64,000 nt of DNA from Lepus europaeus (taxonomy: Eukaryota; Chordata; Mammalia; Lagomorpha; Leporidae), in NCBI RefSeq assembly GCF_033115175.1, contig NC_084827.1, forward strand, positions 145,073,701 to 145,137,700. The letters are read 5' to 3'. The position numbers and the translations under genes are program-made. Shown piece by piece: positions 35,615 through 46,863 of the stretch; the first letter of the stretch is position 1, and every line of letters begins with the position of its first letter. The notes beneath the pieces were generated by a model. That model did no database searches. It saw only the letters and a program-made list of their open reading frames with translations, and had not been told where the DNA came from.

Positions 35615-36928
35615 GTAAGTTTTGCCTGCCTAAGCCTCCTCGAAGTTCTACCACCTGCCTCATCCCCCATCTCTACGATTAGAGATCCATATTTAGAGTC
35701 CACTAGAACGTGCTTTGTGGTTGAGGTAATATTAACAGATCAGAGAAGTAGCCAAGGGAGGTGACTCCCATTCATCTGCAAATGTCTAGCCCTGGGAGAA
35801 AAGGCAAGTGTTAGCATCTTTACCATGGATGGAGATACGGGTACTCATTGAGGGGTTTTCTTAAAACCAGCACTTCAAAAGGACAATCAGGGTATCCTGG
35901 GGCTGGAAAAGATGGTGCAGCTCTACAGTCCAGTTCTCTGTCGTTAGGCAGAAACACTATGGAGCCACATGAACTGGCCTGCAGGTCTGTGGAGAAGGCT
36001 GCCGGCACTTTAATGTTTAACAACCTCTGTTGGAAGTCCTGTAATAGCTAACCAGCTTCCAACCCTCTGGGTGCACTGTGGGAGATAAGTAGTGAAGATT
36101 AGGAACCCCTTATATTTCCACTATCTTGGTCTGCTTTGAAGCCACACGTGTGGGAAAATAATCTTCTCCCATCTATTATATCACGTGCTTCCTTTAGTTA
36201 AATTATAGTGCATTATATCATCGTTCATTGGAACACACACCCAGCAGACAGATGAAAGCAAGGAATCTTTTGCAGGCTCCTTCTAGCCTTGTATCTCACT
36301 GCGTTTTGAGTGTCCGTATGAAGAATAAGAATTTTTCATGGCACATGAAGAGCGAACCAATGACATCACTGTGATCTTTTCATTTTCTAATTCAGATCAC
36401 AAATCCTGCAAGGTTTAGGGACTAGCTACAGAGACAGAGGAAGAGGTTGCCCAACAGTTACTAAGAGAGCCCAGTGACAAAGGTGGCTGCAGGACATTTG
36501 TGGACTTCGGGTTTCCTAAAGTCTGGTCACATTGCAGATGAATCCACAGAAGCAATGCCAATTAGAGGCAGAGGGTGGTGGGGGTGGGGTACTGGAGTGG
36601 ACTGAGCATGTCAAATGACATAGTAGGTAGAGCAGAGCGAGATATACACAGGTCAGGAAGAGAAACCAAGTAACCAAATCTCATAATGACACTGAGGTTT
36701 CTGTTGGTTAATGGGGATCCTGAGTATACCAAGGCTAAGTTACAAAGCTTGGAGCCAGCTCATCTCCCTGGAAAACTGTGGGCAGCCTTGGCTCAGCACC
36801 TTACTGTTTCGAAGGCCTGATGTTCTGAGAGGAAGAACCGTAGAGTTATCACTGGGCACAGCAAAGGAGATGGTTCAGCAGTTGTCTGTCCCCCATGGAT
36901 AGTCACGATGCTATGCTGTGTTTTTCAG
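35615..36928 (+). other. CASP8 intron 8
   Basis: Repeat-poor; no exon, RNA gene or SINE recognised. Confidence 0.55.
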
Positions 36929-37061
36929 AGGCGAAGATATCCTCTCCATCCTGACCAAAGTGAACTATAACGTGAGCATTAAGGAAGCCGGGGAAAAAAA
37001 GAAGCAGATGCCACAGCCTACTTTCACACTAACAAAGAGACTCCTCTTCCCTCTGGATTGA
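36929..37061 (+). CDS. CASP8: CASP8 coding exon 8: C-terminus and stop
   Basis: Acceptor TGTTTTTCAG; codes the last 44 residues, including [19 protein letters not shown], then TGA at 37,059-37,061. It is the beta-strand tail of the small subunit, closely matching human caspase-8 in length. Confidence 0.96.
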
Positions 37062-37111
37062 TCCTATTTTTACATACGTAACACTAGGGTTTATTTATTA
37101 GTTATTAAGCT

Positions 37112-37117
37112 AATAAA
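37112..37117 (+). promoter_or_regulatory. CASP8: Proximal CASP8 poly(A) signal AATAAA
   Basis: Canonical hexamer 51 nt after the stop codon. It would yield a very short 3'UTR if used. Confidence 0.5.
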
Positions 37118-37539
37118 ATGATTTGCACATTTTTATTAAACATGTATACAGTGTTACTTTAAACTGAAAGGAAAATGAATGTAATTGTAAGTCTGTCTCT
37201 TTCCAGCTGTCTTTTCTACACTAAAGAAATTTCAAAAATGTAAATTTTAAAATATTCTTAGTATCAAAGCCTTTTCAAAAATCAAGAAATGCCATAAGTT
37301 GTTTATTACCTACCCCTAACTCCCTTTTTGACCTCTCCTGTCACTGACTGCTTTTGTGCAAGCTTCTATAACAACTCACATGATTTGCTGTTTTGCTAAT
37401 GATGCTGTGCCCTCTTTATGTGTTTGTATTTGCTCTTTCTTTCTGTATTGTTTATTCCAAATTGCTAGAAATTAAGTTTATCTTTAAAAGCTAAATGGTT
37501 CCTTTAAAAGGGCATCTTTTTCTTGAAAAAATGTTAATT

Positions 37540-37545
37540 AATAAA
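37540..37545 (+). promoter_or_regulatory. CASP8: Distal CASP8 poly(A) signal AATAAA
   Basis: Hexamer in TTAATTAATAAAATATA, followed by GT/T-rich sequence from about 37,566. It is the more likely main site. Confidence 0.7.
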
Positions 37546-37565
37546 ATATAATTTTATCTGTTCCT

Positions 37566-38422
37566 TGGAGATGGTTCTGTTCGTTTTGTTTCAGTGCTTT
37601 GCTTTTTTCCAATGGCATCTCACTGGTAGAAGACATTTGGATCACAGGCCTGTTCTACCTGAGTTTTTCAATGTTGGCTCACACCATCGTATTTTTAAAG
37701 TTTGTTGCCCACATTTAAAAAGTGGAGCTAGCACGTAAAAAGCAAAATACTTCTTTTGAAAAATCAGAATGTCGGACCCCACATTCCTGTGGTAGGGGCT
37801 GCGTGGGCCAGAGGAGCCCCTTCTTCACACTGGGCGTGCACTCTGCTTCGCACCATGCCCCTCCCTCCACACACACCCCTCCCAGGATCCCCCACTGAGG
37901 CTGCTGTCCACCCCACCAGTCACGGTGCACGTGGGACTGTGTTTCCTCACGCCCAGGCCACTCCATTCATGTTGCTCGCCCTGTTTGCATTCTCATGGTG
38001 GTTTAGAGAAGGTGGCAAGAATCATTAAGTCTTCAGGGAACATCTTACATTCCAAAGTCACAGGCCAGGGTACAGGAAGAAGGCCTTTGAATCTGTCTCT
38101 TTCTCATGAACTATGTAAAGGTGCAAGAGCACATTGTACAAAACCCAGAGAAAGCTCAGCTCCGGGTGTCTAGGATAGGGCTTTCAACCAAGGGTTGTAC
38201 GCTTGTACTGCAGACCTTCCCACCTGCTCAGAAGAAAGCAAATTATGAAAAGACAAAAATGGAGTCAGAGCAACCCAAGAACTAAACTTCTATGCATTTC
38301 TCAAACAACCTCACAGGAGTGCTCCAGGCCTATGGGGGATGGTTTTCCTGCTGCTGTCAGTGGCTTCAGGGATGGCCCTCCTGCTGTGTCAGCCAGGGAG
38401 AACAGCTTCTTGTTACTGATTC
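37566..38422. other. CASP8-FLACC1 convergent intergenic / FLACC1 3'UTR
   Basis: Unique sequence between the two gene ends. No AATAAA or ATTAAA is seen on the - strand here; the nearest - strand AATAAA reads at 37,451-37,456, inside the CASP8 3'UTR. Confidence 0.6.
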
Positions 38423-38540
38423 TCATCTTCTGTTGTCATCATCTTCCAAAGTGTTCAAGTCATCCTCAAAAGAGGTGCTACCCATTGGTTTTCCTGATCG
38501 TCCTTTATAGATTTCTTCATTCTTGGCAATTATCTTTTGC
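38423..38540 (-). CDS. FLACC1: FLACC1 terminal coding exon
   Basis: Acceptor TTCTTTTGCAG; the frame completes Arg and continues QKIIAKNEEIYKGRSGKPMG, ending in an acidic tail EDDLNTLEDDDNRR and TGA (38,423-38,425 on the + strand). The phase fits the previous exon, and the low-complexity acidic tail is a natural end. Confidence 0.87.
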
Positions 38541-38629
38541 CTGCAAAAGAAAGGGAATACATATTATTATAGACTAAGGATAGAAAGACATATAAGGTAT
38601 TTGCTCATTACTTGCAGAGATTTTTTTTA

Positions 38630-38932
38630 AAAAGATTATTTATTTGAAAGGCAGAGTTACAGACACAGAGAGAAAGAGATCTTCCATCCACTGGTTCACT
38701 CCCCTAATGGTTGTGATAGCCCGGGGTGGGCCAGGCTGAAGCCAGGAACTGCATCAGGGTCTACAATGGAAGTGGCAGGGGCCAAGCACTCAGGCCGCTC
38801 TCTGCTGCCTTCCCAGGCACATTGGCAGGGAGCTGGATTGGAAGTGGAGCAGCTGGGACAAGGGCTGGTGCCTGTAGGGGATGCTGGAATCCTGGATGGT
38901 GGCCTAGCCCTCTACACCACAATGCCAGCCTG
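38630..38932 (-). mobile_element. C-SINE
   Basis: TTATTTATTTGAAAGGCAGA start; ends CACAATGCCAGCC. Confidence 0.88.
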
Positions 38933-39383
38933 AGAAAATTTTAATTTAGTGAGAGATGATATTTGGATGATCAAATTCCCATATAAGGACTTTTCTATTA
39001 AATCAGTGCAACAAAAACTTTAATTTACTAAATAATAAATTGATTTCCATGGGCACCAGAAACAACTGTATCTATGACTAAACCACTAATACTGAAATCA
39101 AGTTCTCAGGGGAGATGGACTGAAAAGCAGCCCACAGTCACAGAGCTGAACAACTCAGAAGCACACAGATAAATTTCCTGGGTCATTTTGCATTAAAAAC
39201 AGAGACAGAGACGAGGCAGAGAAGTCTATACACATCCCAGCTCCACCTCACAGAAAATGACCTTTGTAGGTGACTGTGCACCTGCCCCAGAGTGATGCCC
39301 CTGGCTCCCAAAAACTCATCAGCTTAACCTGCCCCTCACTCAAACTCCCTCCCACTCCTAAGGGCAAGCCAGGCCCCGCCCAC

Positions 39384-39493
39384 CTCAGATGAAGGTTCTC
39401 CTCGGTCAGCATCTGTATAGTGTACTTATACTTCTCTTCGGCTTCAGCAAGCTTGGTCTGGAGCGTTTTCTCCAGGTGACCCATGGCCGCTTT
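39384..39493 (-). CDS. FLACC1: FLACC1 exon 9 in window
   Basis: Codes KAAMGHLEKTLQTKLAEAEE then KYKYTIQMLTEENLHL. Acceptor ATCTTTCAG, donor GAG/GTGGGC. KYKYTIQMLTEENL is a human FLACC1 signature. Confidence 0.93.
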
Positions 39494-39559
39494 CTGAAAG
39501 ATGCACACATTTTAACCCCATCTCCCGCTGCCCCCAGCCCCGCCCCGGCTAGCACCCAC

Positions 39560-39649
39560 CTCTTTCTGGAGCTCCATCTGGGTGTTGCAGAGGTTCATGT
39601 TCAGTGACTCTAGAACAAGAGTTTGTGCATGCAGCTCTTCTTCCACGAT
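39560..39649 (-). CDS. FLACC1: FLACC1 exon 8 in window
   Basis: A 90-nt exon of whole codons coding IVEEELHAQTLVLESLNMN then LCNTQMELQKE. Acceptor CTCATGCAG, donor GAG/GTGGGT. Confidence 0.92.
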
Positions 39650-39954
39650 CTGCATGAGAAGACATTGCGTCAGGATGGGCACCGTGCCGGTGTCCACCTG
39701 TCCATTCTCCCCTCCAGGGCACCTGGAGCCTGCAAAGCAGCAACCGTGGGTTCTCCTTGTCCAGCACCACTGAGAGCCACTTGGCCACCACACACTGTCA
39801 ACCCCACCTCAACACCGTCTCATCTGTCTATGCCCTCCCCTTTGGCCTCACTGTCACTGCTGCGGAGCCCACCCTCACCAGAGCTCCCATGGACCTTTGA
39901 AATGCCAGCAACCAGTCATTCATTAAACAAGTCTTTATCAAGTAATTACCATGG

Positions 39955-40284
39955 GGGTCCACACCGAAGGCACAGTAGGTTAATCCTCTGCCTGAGATAC
40001 CGGCATCCCATGTGGGCGCCGATTCGAGTCCTTGCTGCTCCTCTCCCAGTCCAGCTCTCTGCTGTGGCCTGGAAAAGCAGTAGAAGATGGCCCAAGTCCT
40101 TGGGCCCTGAACCCACATGGGAGATGAGGAAGAAGCTCCTGGCTCCTGGCTTCAGATAGGCATAGCTCCAGCCGTTGTGGCCAATTGGGGAGTGAACCAA
40201 TGGAAGGAAGACCTTTCTCTCTGTCTCTCCCCCTCACTGTCCATAGCTCTACCTCTCAAATAAATAAATATGATCTTTTTAAAA
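39955..40284 (+). mobile_element. C-SINE with 11-bp target duplication
   Basis: AATTACCATGG at 39,944-39,954 and 40,285-40,295. It landed at the edge of an old L1 3'UTR. Confidence 0.93.
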
Positions 40285-40980
40285 AATTACCATGGATTCC
40301 AGCTCCATGCGACTCTAGAAAAGGCAAAACTATAGATCTGCTAACCTCTTTAAGGGTAGGAAAGGGTTAAATAGATGGGGCAGAAGGCATTTTTTAGGGC
40401 AGTGAGACTATTTTGTAAGATGTTATAATAGTGGAGATATGACAGGACTTAACAGGCAAAACCCATACAACGTATAATACAAGCACAGAGCCCCACTGTA
40501 AACTATGGATTTAAGTAGTGATAATGAATCAATGTTGGCTATTGGATCATAACTAATGTACTATCCTGCTGCAAGATGTTAGCAATAGGGGAGTCTGGGA
40601 GTGGCGTGGGGTGAGAGTACACATGGGAACTCTGCATTTTCTTCTCAATTTTCCTATAAACTTTAAACTGCTCTAGGGGAGCAGGCATTTGTCTTAGTGG
40701 CTGAGATACCTGTGTCCCTCATTGGACAGCCTGGTTTGAGTTCCAGCTCCTGACTCTAGTTTCTTGCTAATGTAGACCCAAGGAGGCACAGGTGACCACT
40801 CAAGTAATTTGGTTCCTGCCACCCACAGGGAAGACCTTGGATTGAGTTCCTGGCTCAGGCCTGGACAGAGCATTTGGGGAGTGAACCAGTGGATGGGAGT
40901 TCTGTCTGTCTGTCTGTGTTTCTCTGCCTGAAATAAAAAGGTTTAACAATTTCAAAAAAACTGCTCTAAGAACAGTCTAT
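40285..40980 (+). mobile_element. Ancient L1 3'UTR copy A
   Basis: Contains GGCAAAACTATAGATCTGC, TTTTTAGGGCAGTGAGACTA, AACTATGGATTTAAGTAGTG and ACTTTAAACTGCTCTA, typical of an L1M 3' end. A SINE (40,676-40,957) has been inserted just before its end. Confidence 0.65.
40676..40957 (+). mobile_element. Old SINE with 11-bp target duplication
   Basis: AAACTGCTCTA at 40,665-40,675 and 40,958-40,968; inserted in the L1 3'UTR at 40,285-40,980. Confidence 0.88.
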
Positions 40981-41995
40981 TCATTCAACAAATACATGAA
41001 CTGCTGCTTAATAATGAACAGAAACCCGTGCAAATGTCCTTCGAAGGCAAATTCCTAGTGCGTGTGGAAACCCGAAGGAACAGCAGTGTGGCTGGAATAG
41101 AGAAGCAATATCCTGGGCCAAGGTGAGGAGGTAGAGCGGAGCTTGGGCACATCTGGGAGGCCACAGTACCAGACAGCATGGGGACCTTTGAATGGAGCAG
41201 GGTTAGGATTTGTCTCACCGGTTACATTTATCTCACAGTTGGGTTGGGGAGAATGGAAGTGAAGGCAGGGACAGGAGGAGAGCAAGGGACTAGGAGGAGA
41301 GTGTACCAGTGGTTCGGGCAGGAAGTAGTGGGTGGATGAGGGCCAGGTTGCACAGAGTCAGAGACGAGTGGGTGAATCTGGGACATGTTACAGAGGATTG
41401 GCAGATATGGGGGAGCGATAGGAAAGAAGGAATCCATGACGACCTCTGGTCCAGGTTTGAATAACTGCAGGAGTTGACAATTTAGGGAGTCAAGTGCCAG
41501 GTGGAGCATCAAGAGCGTGGAGTTGGCAGTGTTGCGTTGGAGGTATCTGCAGGCCACACGCAGCAGTGCAAATGGGAAGCTGCACACGCAAGCCTGGAGC
41601 TCAGAGGCAAGGCCATGCTGGAGGTCGCAGGCCTAGTTGTCAGCATTTATGTCTCTGTGCCTGAGGAACTGACCTAGTGAGAAAGTGGAGGTGAAGGAGA
41701 GAACCAAGCTCCGAAACAGCCCAGGGCTTAGAAATGAGCTGGATGAGGAGGACCTAGCCGGGGAGACGGCAAAGGAGTGACCAGTGAGGCCAAGGAGGCA
41801 CCAGAAGCCAGTGGAAGCCGAAGGGCGGAAATGATTCAAGGCACGAGGGCTCAACTGCCCCCGGCCCTGCTAACGCCAGGCAGGGTGAGGCACTCCTGGG
41901 CCTTCACAACTTGGAAGTTACTGGTGATTTGGGCAGTTTTGGGGGATGCGGTGGGAGCAGAGGCCAGGTTGGGGTGCAGATGGAAGGTGACCTTT
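40981..41995 (-). other. FLACC1 intron segment
   Basis: Purine-rich unique DNA; the - strand frame of 119 codons at 41,228-41,587 is not recognised and is not bounded by matching splice sites for FLACC1. Confidence 0.45.
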
Positions 41996-42299
41996 TTTTT
42001 TGAAAGGCAGAGTTACAGAGAGAGCCAGAGGCAGAAAGAGAAAGAAAGGTCTTCCATCCACAGGGTCACTCCCCAGATGGCCTCAATGGCCGGAGCTGTG
42101 CCGATCCAAACCCAGGAGCCAGGAGCTTCTTCCAGGTCTCTCAGGGGATGCAGGGGCCCAAGGATTTGGGCCATCTTCCACTGCTTTCCCAGGCCACAGC
42201 AAAGAGCTGGATCAGAAGTGGAGCAGCTGGGACTCAAACCATATGGGATTCCGGCACCGCAGGCGGCGGCTTTACCTGCTACACCACAGTGCCGGCCCC
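41996..42299 (-). mobile_element. C-SINE with target duplication
   Basis: AGGTGACCTTT at 41,985-41,995 and 42,303-42,313. Confidence 0.94.
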
Positions 42300-42763
42300 A
42301 GGAGGTGACCTTTCTAAAACACTGCCTCGCACTGCTGCCACGTTCTTCACCAAAAGAATCCTTTCCTCCTCAAAAACTTCCCATGGCTCCCACCGTCTGC
42401 AGAATCAGTCAGATCCAGACTTCTTGTGACAGTGAACGGACCCCAGACGGTCCCCTGAGCCCAAGGTTAAACAAATAAAGGCCTCTTTGTCCTTTGCTAG
42501 GGGCAACCAGGATGTTGGGTTCCTTTTCTATTGTTTCCTGAGAAAACTATGAGGAAGGTGGAGTACCGGTGTGTGACTAGGTAAGGCTCAGCAGAGTCAA
42601 GTGAGCCCAGGCTGGAGTGGACTGAGAAGAAACAAAGGCCTGGCAGCAAGCCACAGCCTTGGCTCGCCTGGGGCAGCGGCTGGCATCACTGGGCATGACC
42701 TGGGAGTTGCGTGCATGGATCCATTATAGAAAGTTGTGGGACAAGTGGCTTCTAAGCCAGAAT

Positions 42764-42910
42764 AGCTCCTGCACCCACATGTGTAGCTCCTGCACCCACA
42801 TGTGTAGCTCCTGTACTCACATGTATAGCTCTTGCACCCACATATGTAGCTCCTGCACCCACATGTGTAGCTCCTACACCCACATGTGTAGCTCTTGCAC
42901 ACACATGTGT
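42764..42910. repeat. 21-bp minisatellite, 7 copies
   Basis: Unit AGCTCCTGCACCCACATGTG plus T, seven near-perfect copies. As 21 is a multiple of three, several frames stay open through it (SCTHMCS-type repeats on the + strand), which explains the long frames here. No coding evidence otherwise. Confidence 0.92.
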
Positions 42911-44029
42911 GGCTCCCATTTTCCCTCCCCTGACTTCTTCCTTGTGGGCCCCGTGGGACTCGCCCTGGACTACTGTGAGAACTGTTCTGAGGCCCCCTCG
43001 GAGGAGGAACCCTGAGGCTCCCCTCCCACCCGGCAGGCTGTGCTTCCAGCCCTGTAGCCTCCTGAGTGGCGCCAACCCAAAGGGTGGCCTGTGCTACCAG
43101 CTGAGTGTGAGATTCGAGTTCGAACCAGAGCCCCGCGGCCACTGGCCCTCTCCCAGTCCGCCTTGCTGCTCCTGGCATGCCAGGTCCTTTCATTTGTCAC
43201 CAGCTTTGCTCATGTTCGCCTCGCAGGCGGGAGCACCATCTCTGCCCTGCCTGCTGGGTGAGATTCAGAGACACTCCCCAGCTGTCAAAACCAGCAAACT
43301 GCCACTCTGTAACACTTCCTGGGCTGCCACTACCCCACCCCAACAGGACAAATAGCTCTTTGCCATGTAACAAACAGGTCTGCTTCTCCATATTTATCAT
43401 GTTTGTAGCACCCCGTGATCAGCACCTAATAGGTGCCATATGCATTTCTGACAGGTGCTGAAAGGGTCAAAAAAATGAGCCAGGTGGGTCTCTGCTTCCG
43501 AGTGTCAACCCCATTAAACTCCTCCCCGTGTGGTGCTCTTGAGTTCTTCCCACACAAGGAGCATCCTCCCAAGATGCGAAAACTGAAGAGGTACCATCAC
43601 CTACTGCCATTGCATTGTGCAAAGTGCTGTATGAGGCTCTTTTGCATTCTCTCATTTGCATATCGATTCAAAAGCTCAGTGACTACTTATTGAGCGCCTG
43701 TGATCTGCCAGGCACTGTTCCAGGAACTGCGCATATCCAGGAAAGCTTTCTGGGAAGAAAGAATATTAACAGCAAAGAGCCCAGGCGGGAGCAGCCTGGC
43801 CTTCAAGGAGGTCAGCCACTCTGAGGCAGGGCGAGGATGGGAAGAAATGGGAGATGAGCTCAGGGGGAAGGAACCATCAGCAAAGAGCAGGTGGAACAAC
43901 CCTGGGGCCAACACAGGCTGTGGAAGAGGCCTAGTCCAGCCAGAGCAGAAGACAATTTCTAAAACAGAAGGGATTTCATGGAGTACTCAGAAAGGCATCC
44001 TTCAGTAATGGGGAAAAATGAGCTCTACA
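42911..44029 (-). other. FLACC1 intron segment
   Basis: Unique DNA with frames of up to 148 codons on the + strand next to the minisatellite; none resembles a known family. Confidence 0.4.
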
Positions 44030-44275
44030 GGACACCTTAACAGCAAGGTTGAGACAATCAAACTTTTAGGTGCAGCCCAGAACAAAGCTCAAGAATATGT
44101 AAATGAATCAGATAAAGAATAAAGGCATCCAATAAAAAATCCCCAGGCATGCGAACAAGAAAATGCAGCCATAAACAAGGAGGAAAATCAATTAATTAGA
44201 ACAGACCCAGAAATGACACAAGTGGTAGAACCAGTAGACAAGTCAACAAAAGTTATTATAGTACACCAGGTCTAC
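44030..44275 (+). mobile_element. Old L1 fragment
   Basis: A-rich segment with GACACAAGTGGTAGAACCAG and AGACAAGTCAACAAAAGTTA, resembling ancient mammalian L1 internal sequence. No open frame. Confidence 0.45.
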
Positions 44276-44607
44276 CTGGCTCCAAAGCCAATTCCTTTAC
44301 CCTGTAAAGCACCATGGGCTGCTTGCATCCTGGGGATGCAGAAGCCCTGCCTGGTCCCAGAGGACCACTCCTTTATAACGCCTTTCTGATGACTCAACTT
44401 CTCCCACACATGACCATTGTGTGGGAGAAACATAAGATACTCTGTGGTCTGAACAACTCCTCTTCGGCTGTCTCCCACAATGCCTTCATTTAACCCATAT
44501 GGAAGCGGCCATATGCGAGGAACACTCAGAGTTTTAAAAGGACTTGGTGACAATGTTCTAGAGAGCAGTTTGGTAGTTTTCAGAGCTCAAGGGGAAGAGC
44601 TCAGGGT

Positions 44608-44905
44608 GCGTGTGGTGGCCAGTGGGTTAAGCTGCCATTCCCAGCACCTGCATCCCATTCACAGGGCTGTGCTGCTCCACTTCTGATCCAGCTTCCTGCT
44701 ATGCAGCCTGGGAGGCAGTAGATGATGGCCCAAGTACCTGGATTCCTGCCACCCATGGGGGAGACCTGGATGGAGTTCCTGGCTCCCGGATATGGCCTGG
44801 TCAAGCCCTGGCTGTTGTAGGATTTGGGGAGTGAATCATGGATGGAAGTGCCCTCTCTCTCTCTCACACACACACTCTATCAAACAAATAAAAAAAATTT
44901 TTTAA
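44608..44905 (+). mobile_element. Old SINE
   Basis: GTGTGGTGGCCAGTGGGTTA head; CTCTCTCTCTCAC and ATAAAAAAAATTT end. Confidence 0.85.
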
Positions 44906-45262
44906 GGAGGCTGAAATGGGAAGAAGCAGGAGAGACAGCCTTAAAAAAGGGGGGGTAGGACTTGACATTTTGAAATTCAAGGTCTTTTTATGGTTTGAGC
45001 CTTGCAAGAAATAAAGGTCTTCAACATTGAACAATGCACAGTACACTGCTGAAATGTCGCCTCCAAGCTGACTCTGAAAAGACAGCACAGGTTTTGTTTT
45101 ATGGACAGTCCTAAAATCCCTAATTTATTTATTGAATCCACGAAACGCTTCCATTTTGCTGAGTTTGTGAAAATGATTGTCGATCCTGCTTTCCCAAGAG
45201 CCTATCATTTTACTGACGGCTTTCTAAGAGTCCAGTTCCACAGGAAGGAATGGAAAGCTCAC

Positions 45263-45325
45263 CTCTTTGGTCTTCCTCAGTTCCTCTAATTGCACGGTGT
45301 CACTTTCATGCTGTTTCAAGAGCTC
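45263..45325 (-). CDS. FLACC1: FLACC1 exon 7 in window
   Basis: A 63-nt exon of whole codons coding ELLKQHESDTVQLEELRKTK then E. Acceptor TTGTTTACAG, donor GAG/GTGAGC. Confidence 0.92.
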
Positions 45326-46144
45326 CTGTAAACAATTTCATGTGGACAAGGTCACTTCTGGAAAGATGTAAGAAAGCCAGGACAGGACCTGGGATTCTAG
45401 TACTCACAAAGCCTAGACACTGGTATAAGAAAACACTCATTACAAGTGAACGACACGCCATGTTGAAGTTAATGAAAATATTACTTATGTGCAATCATCA
45501 CATTGACAAACATTGAAAAAAAATTATGCTTTCTTCAAAAAGTTTTCTTAAGTCAATGCACAGATTCAATGCTGTTAGGAATTCAGCGCTCTAGATTGCT
45601 TTTTTTTATTCTGTGCAATTCCAGCCAAAATGCCAGCAGGCCGTCTTGACAAGCTACTTCTAAAACTTCTATGAAAATGCAAAGGATGCAGAAAATATGA
45701 AATAGTCTTGAAAAACAGTAGCAAAATTTGACTATCTTTACTGCTTGACTTCAAGCTGTGGTACCTAAGTATAGACAGACAGCTGAAAGGAACGGAATGG
45801 GATCTGACTCCCTGCCTCCTATCCCACTCCCCACTAAACCACCAGTGACAACAAAGACACCAAGGCAACTCAGTGGGGTAGGGAAACTCTCTTCCAAAAT
45901 ATGGTTCTGAAATAACTGGATCCCATATGGAAAAAAATGATCCATGACCTCTACCTCACTTCATACACAGAAATTATTCAAAATGGACCATAAAATCATA
46001 AAAAATACAAAGTATGCAAAAATAGAATATCTACATGACCTTGGAATAGACAAATATTGTATAGAGAAGACATGAAAAACTGTGAGTATGAATGACAAGA
46101 TTCATAATTTGCCTTTTATCAAAAATTAAAAACTTCTGCAACAG

Positions 46145-46470
46145 GCAAGTGTTGTGTGTGGCACAGCAGGTTAAACAAGCGCCTGTAAGCCAGCATCCCA
46201 TATGAGTTTCAGTCTGAGTTCCGGCTGCTCCACTTCCAGTCCAGCTCCCTGCTAATGTGCCTGGGAAAGCAGCAGAAGATTGCCCAAGCCCTTGGGCCCC
46301 TGCACACAGGCAGGTGACTTGTATGGAGTTCCTGGCTCCTGGCTTTGGCTTGTCCCAGCCCTGGCATTTACAGCCATTTGAGGAATGAACCAGCAAATGG
46401 AAGATTTCTCTCTCCCTCTCTCTTTGTAACTCTGCCTTTTGAATAAATAAATGAATACATTTTTTAACAA
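46145..46470 (+). mobile_element. SINE inside the L1 at 45,540
   Basis: CAAGTGTTGTGTGTGGCACA head; AATAAATAAATGAATACA tail. Confidence 0.87.
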
Positions 46471-46599
46471 AAAACAAAGATTCTGCATATAAAAAGACAA
46501 CATTAATGAAAATGCAAACTACAGGCTGGAAGACAATATTTGCAACACATATATCCACAATGAATGAAATGCTCATCCATACCAATACTAAAAACACTG

Positions 46600-46863
46600 A
46601 GACACCCACAGCCCTATCAGAGTGCCTGGGTTTGAGTCCCAGCTTTGTCCTTGGTTCTAATTTCCTGCTAATGCACACCCTGGAAGGCAGCAGGGGATGA
46701 TGGCTCAAAGACTTGAGTCCCTGGCTGCCAAGTTGGAGACCTGGATTGAGTTCCTGTGGCTTTGACCTGGCTCAACCTTGGCTGTTGTGAGCATTTGGGG
46801 AGTAAACCAGAAGATGGGAGATATGTCTCTCTGACTATTTGTCTTTCCAAAAATAAAAGATTA
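46600..46863 (+). mobile_element. Old SINE, 5' part diverged, inside L1
   Basis: GTTTGAGTCCCAGCTTTG, GCATTTGGGGAGTAAACCAG and an AAAATAAAAG tail. Confidence 0.75.

Larger units (their letters stand above)
3700..37565 (+). other. CASP8: CASP8 gene (caspase-8), whole locus
   Basis: Caspase-8 is the initiator cysteine protease of death-receptor signalling. It is recruited by FADD to the DISC, forms DED filaments, cleaves after Asp, and with cFLIP restrains necroptosis. Eight coding exons (20,756-21,060; 24,027-24,132; 25,173-25,311; 25,439-25,483; 28,313-28,377; 30,216-30,357; 35,113-35,614; 36,929-37,061) join in frame with GT/AG borders. They give 478 residues: DED1 about 1-80, DED2 about 100-180, a linker to about 223, the large catalytic subunit with His317 and Cys360, and the small subunit to the C-terminus. 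Human isoform a has 479 residues. The DED1 sequence and QACQG active site separate it clearly from CASP10 and CFLAR. The promoter is not resolved; the 5' limit given is the probable leader exon. The 3' end is set by AATAAA at 37,540. Confidence 0.93.
37062..37565 (+). other. CASP8: CASP8 3'UTR
   Basis: AT-rich tail after the CASP8 stop with two polyadenylation hexamers. The end is placed 15-25 nt after the second hexamer, just before a T/GT-rich stretch (TTCTGTTCGTTTTGTTTC) typical of downstream elements. Confidence 0.75.

Noticed and set aside
20756..37061. Identity as CASP10 or CFLAR rather than CASP8
   Set aside because: DED1 and the QACQG/VATD/LEMD sequence match caspase-8; CFLAR lacks the catalytic Cys, and CASP10 has a different N-terminus and linker.
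42597..43193. Long frames with CTHMCSS-type repeats on both strands
   Set aside because: Produced by the 21-bp minisatellite, whose period keeps frames open; no splice or conservation support.
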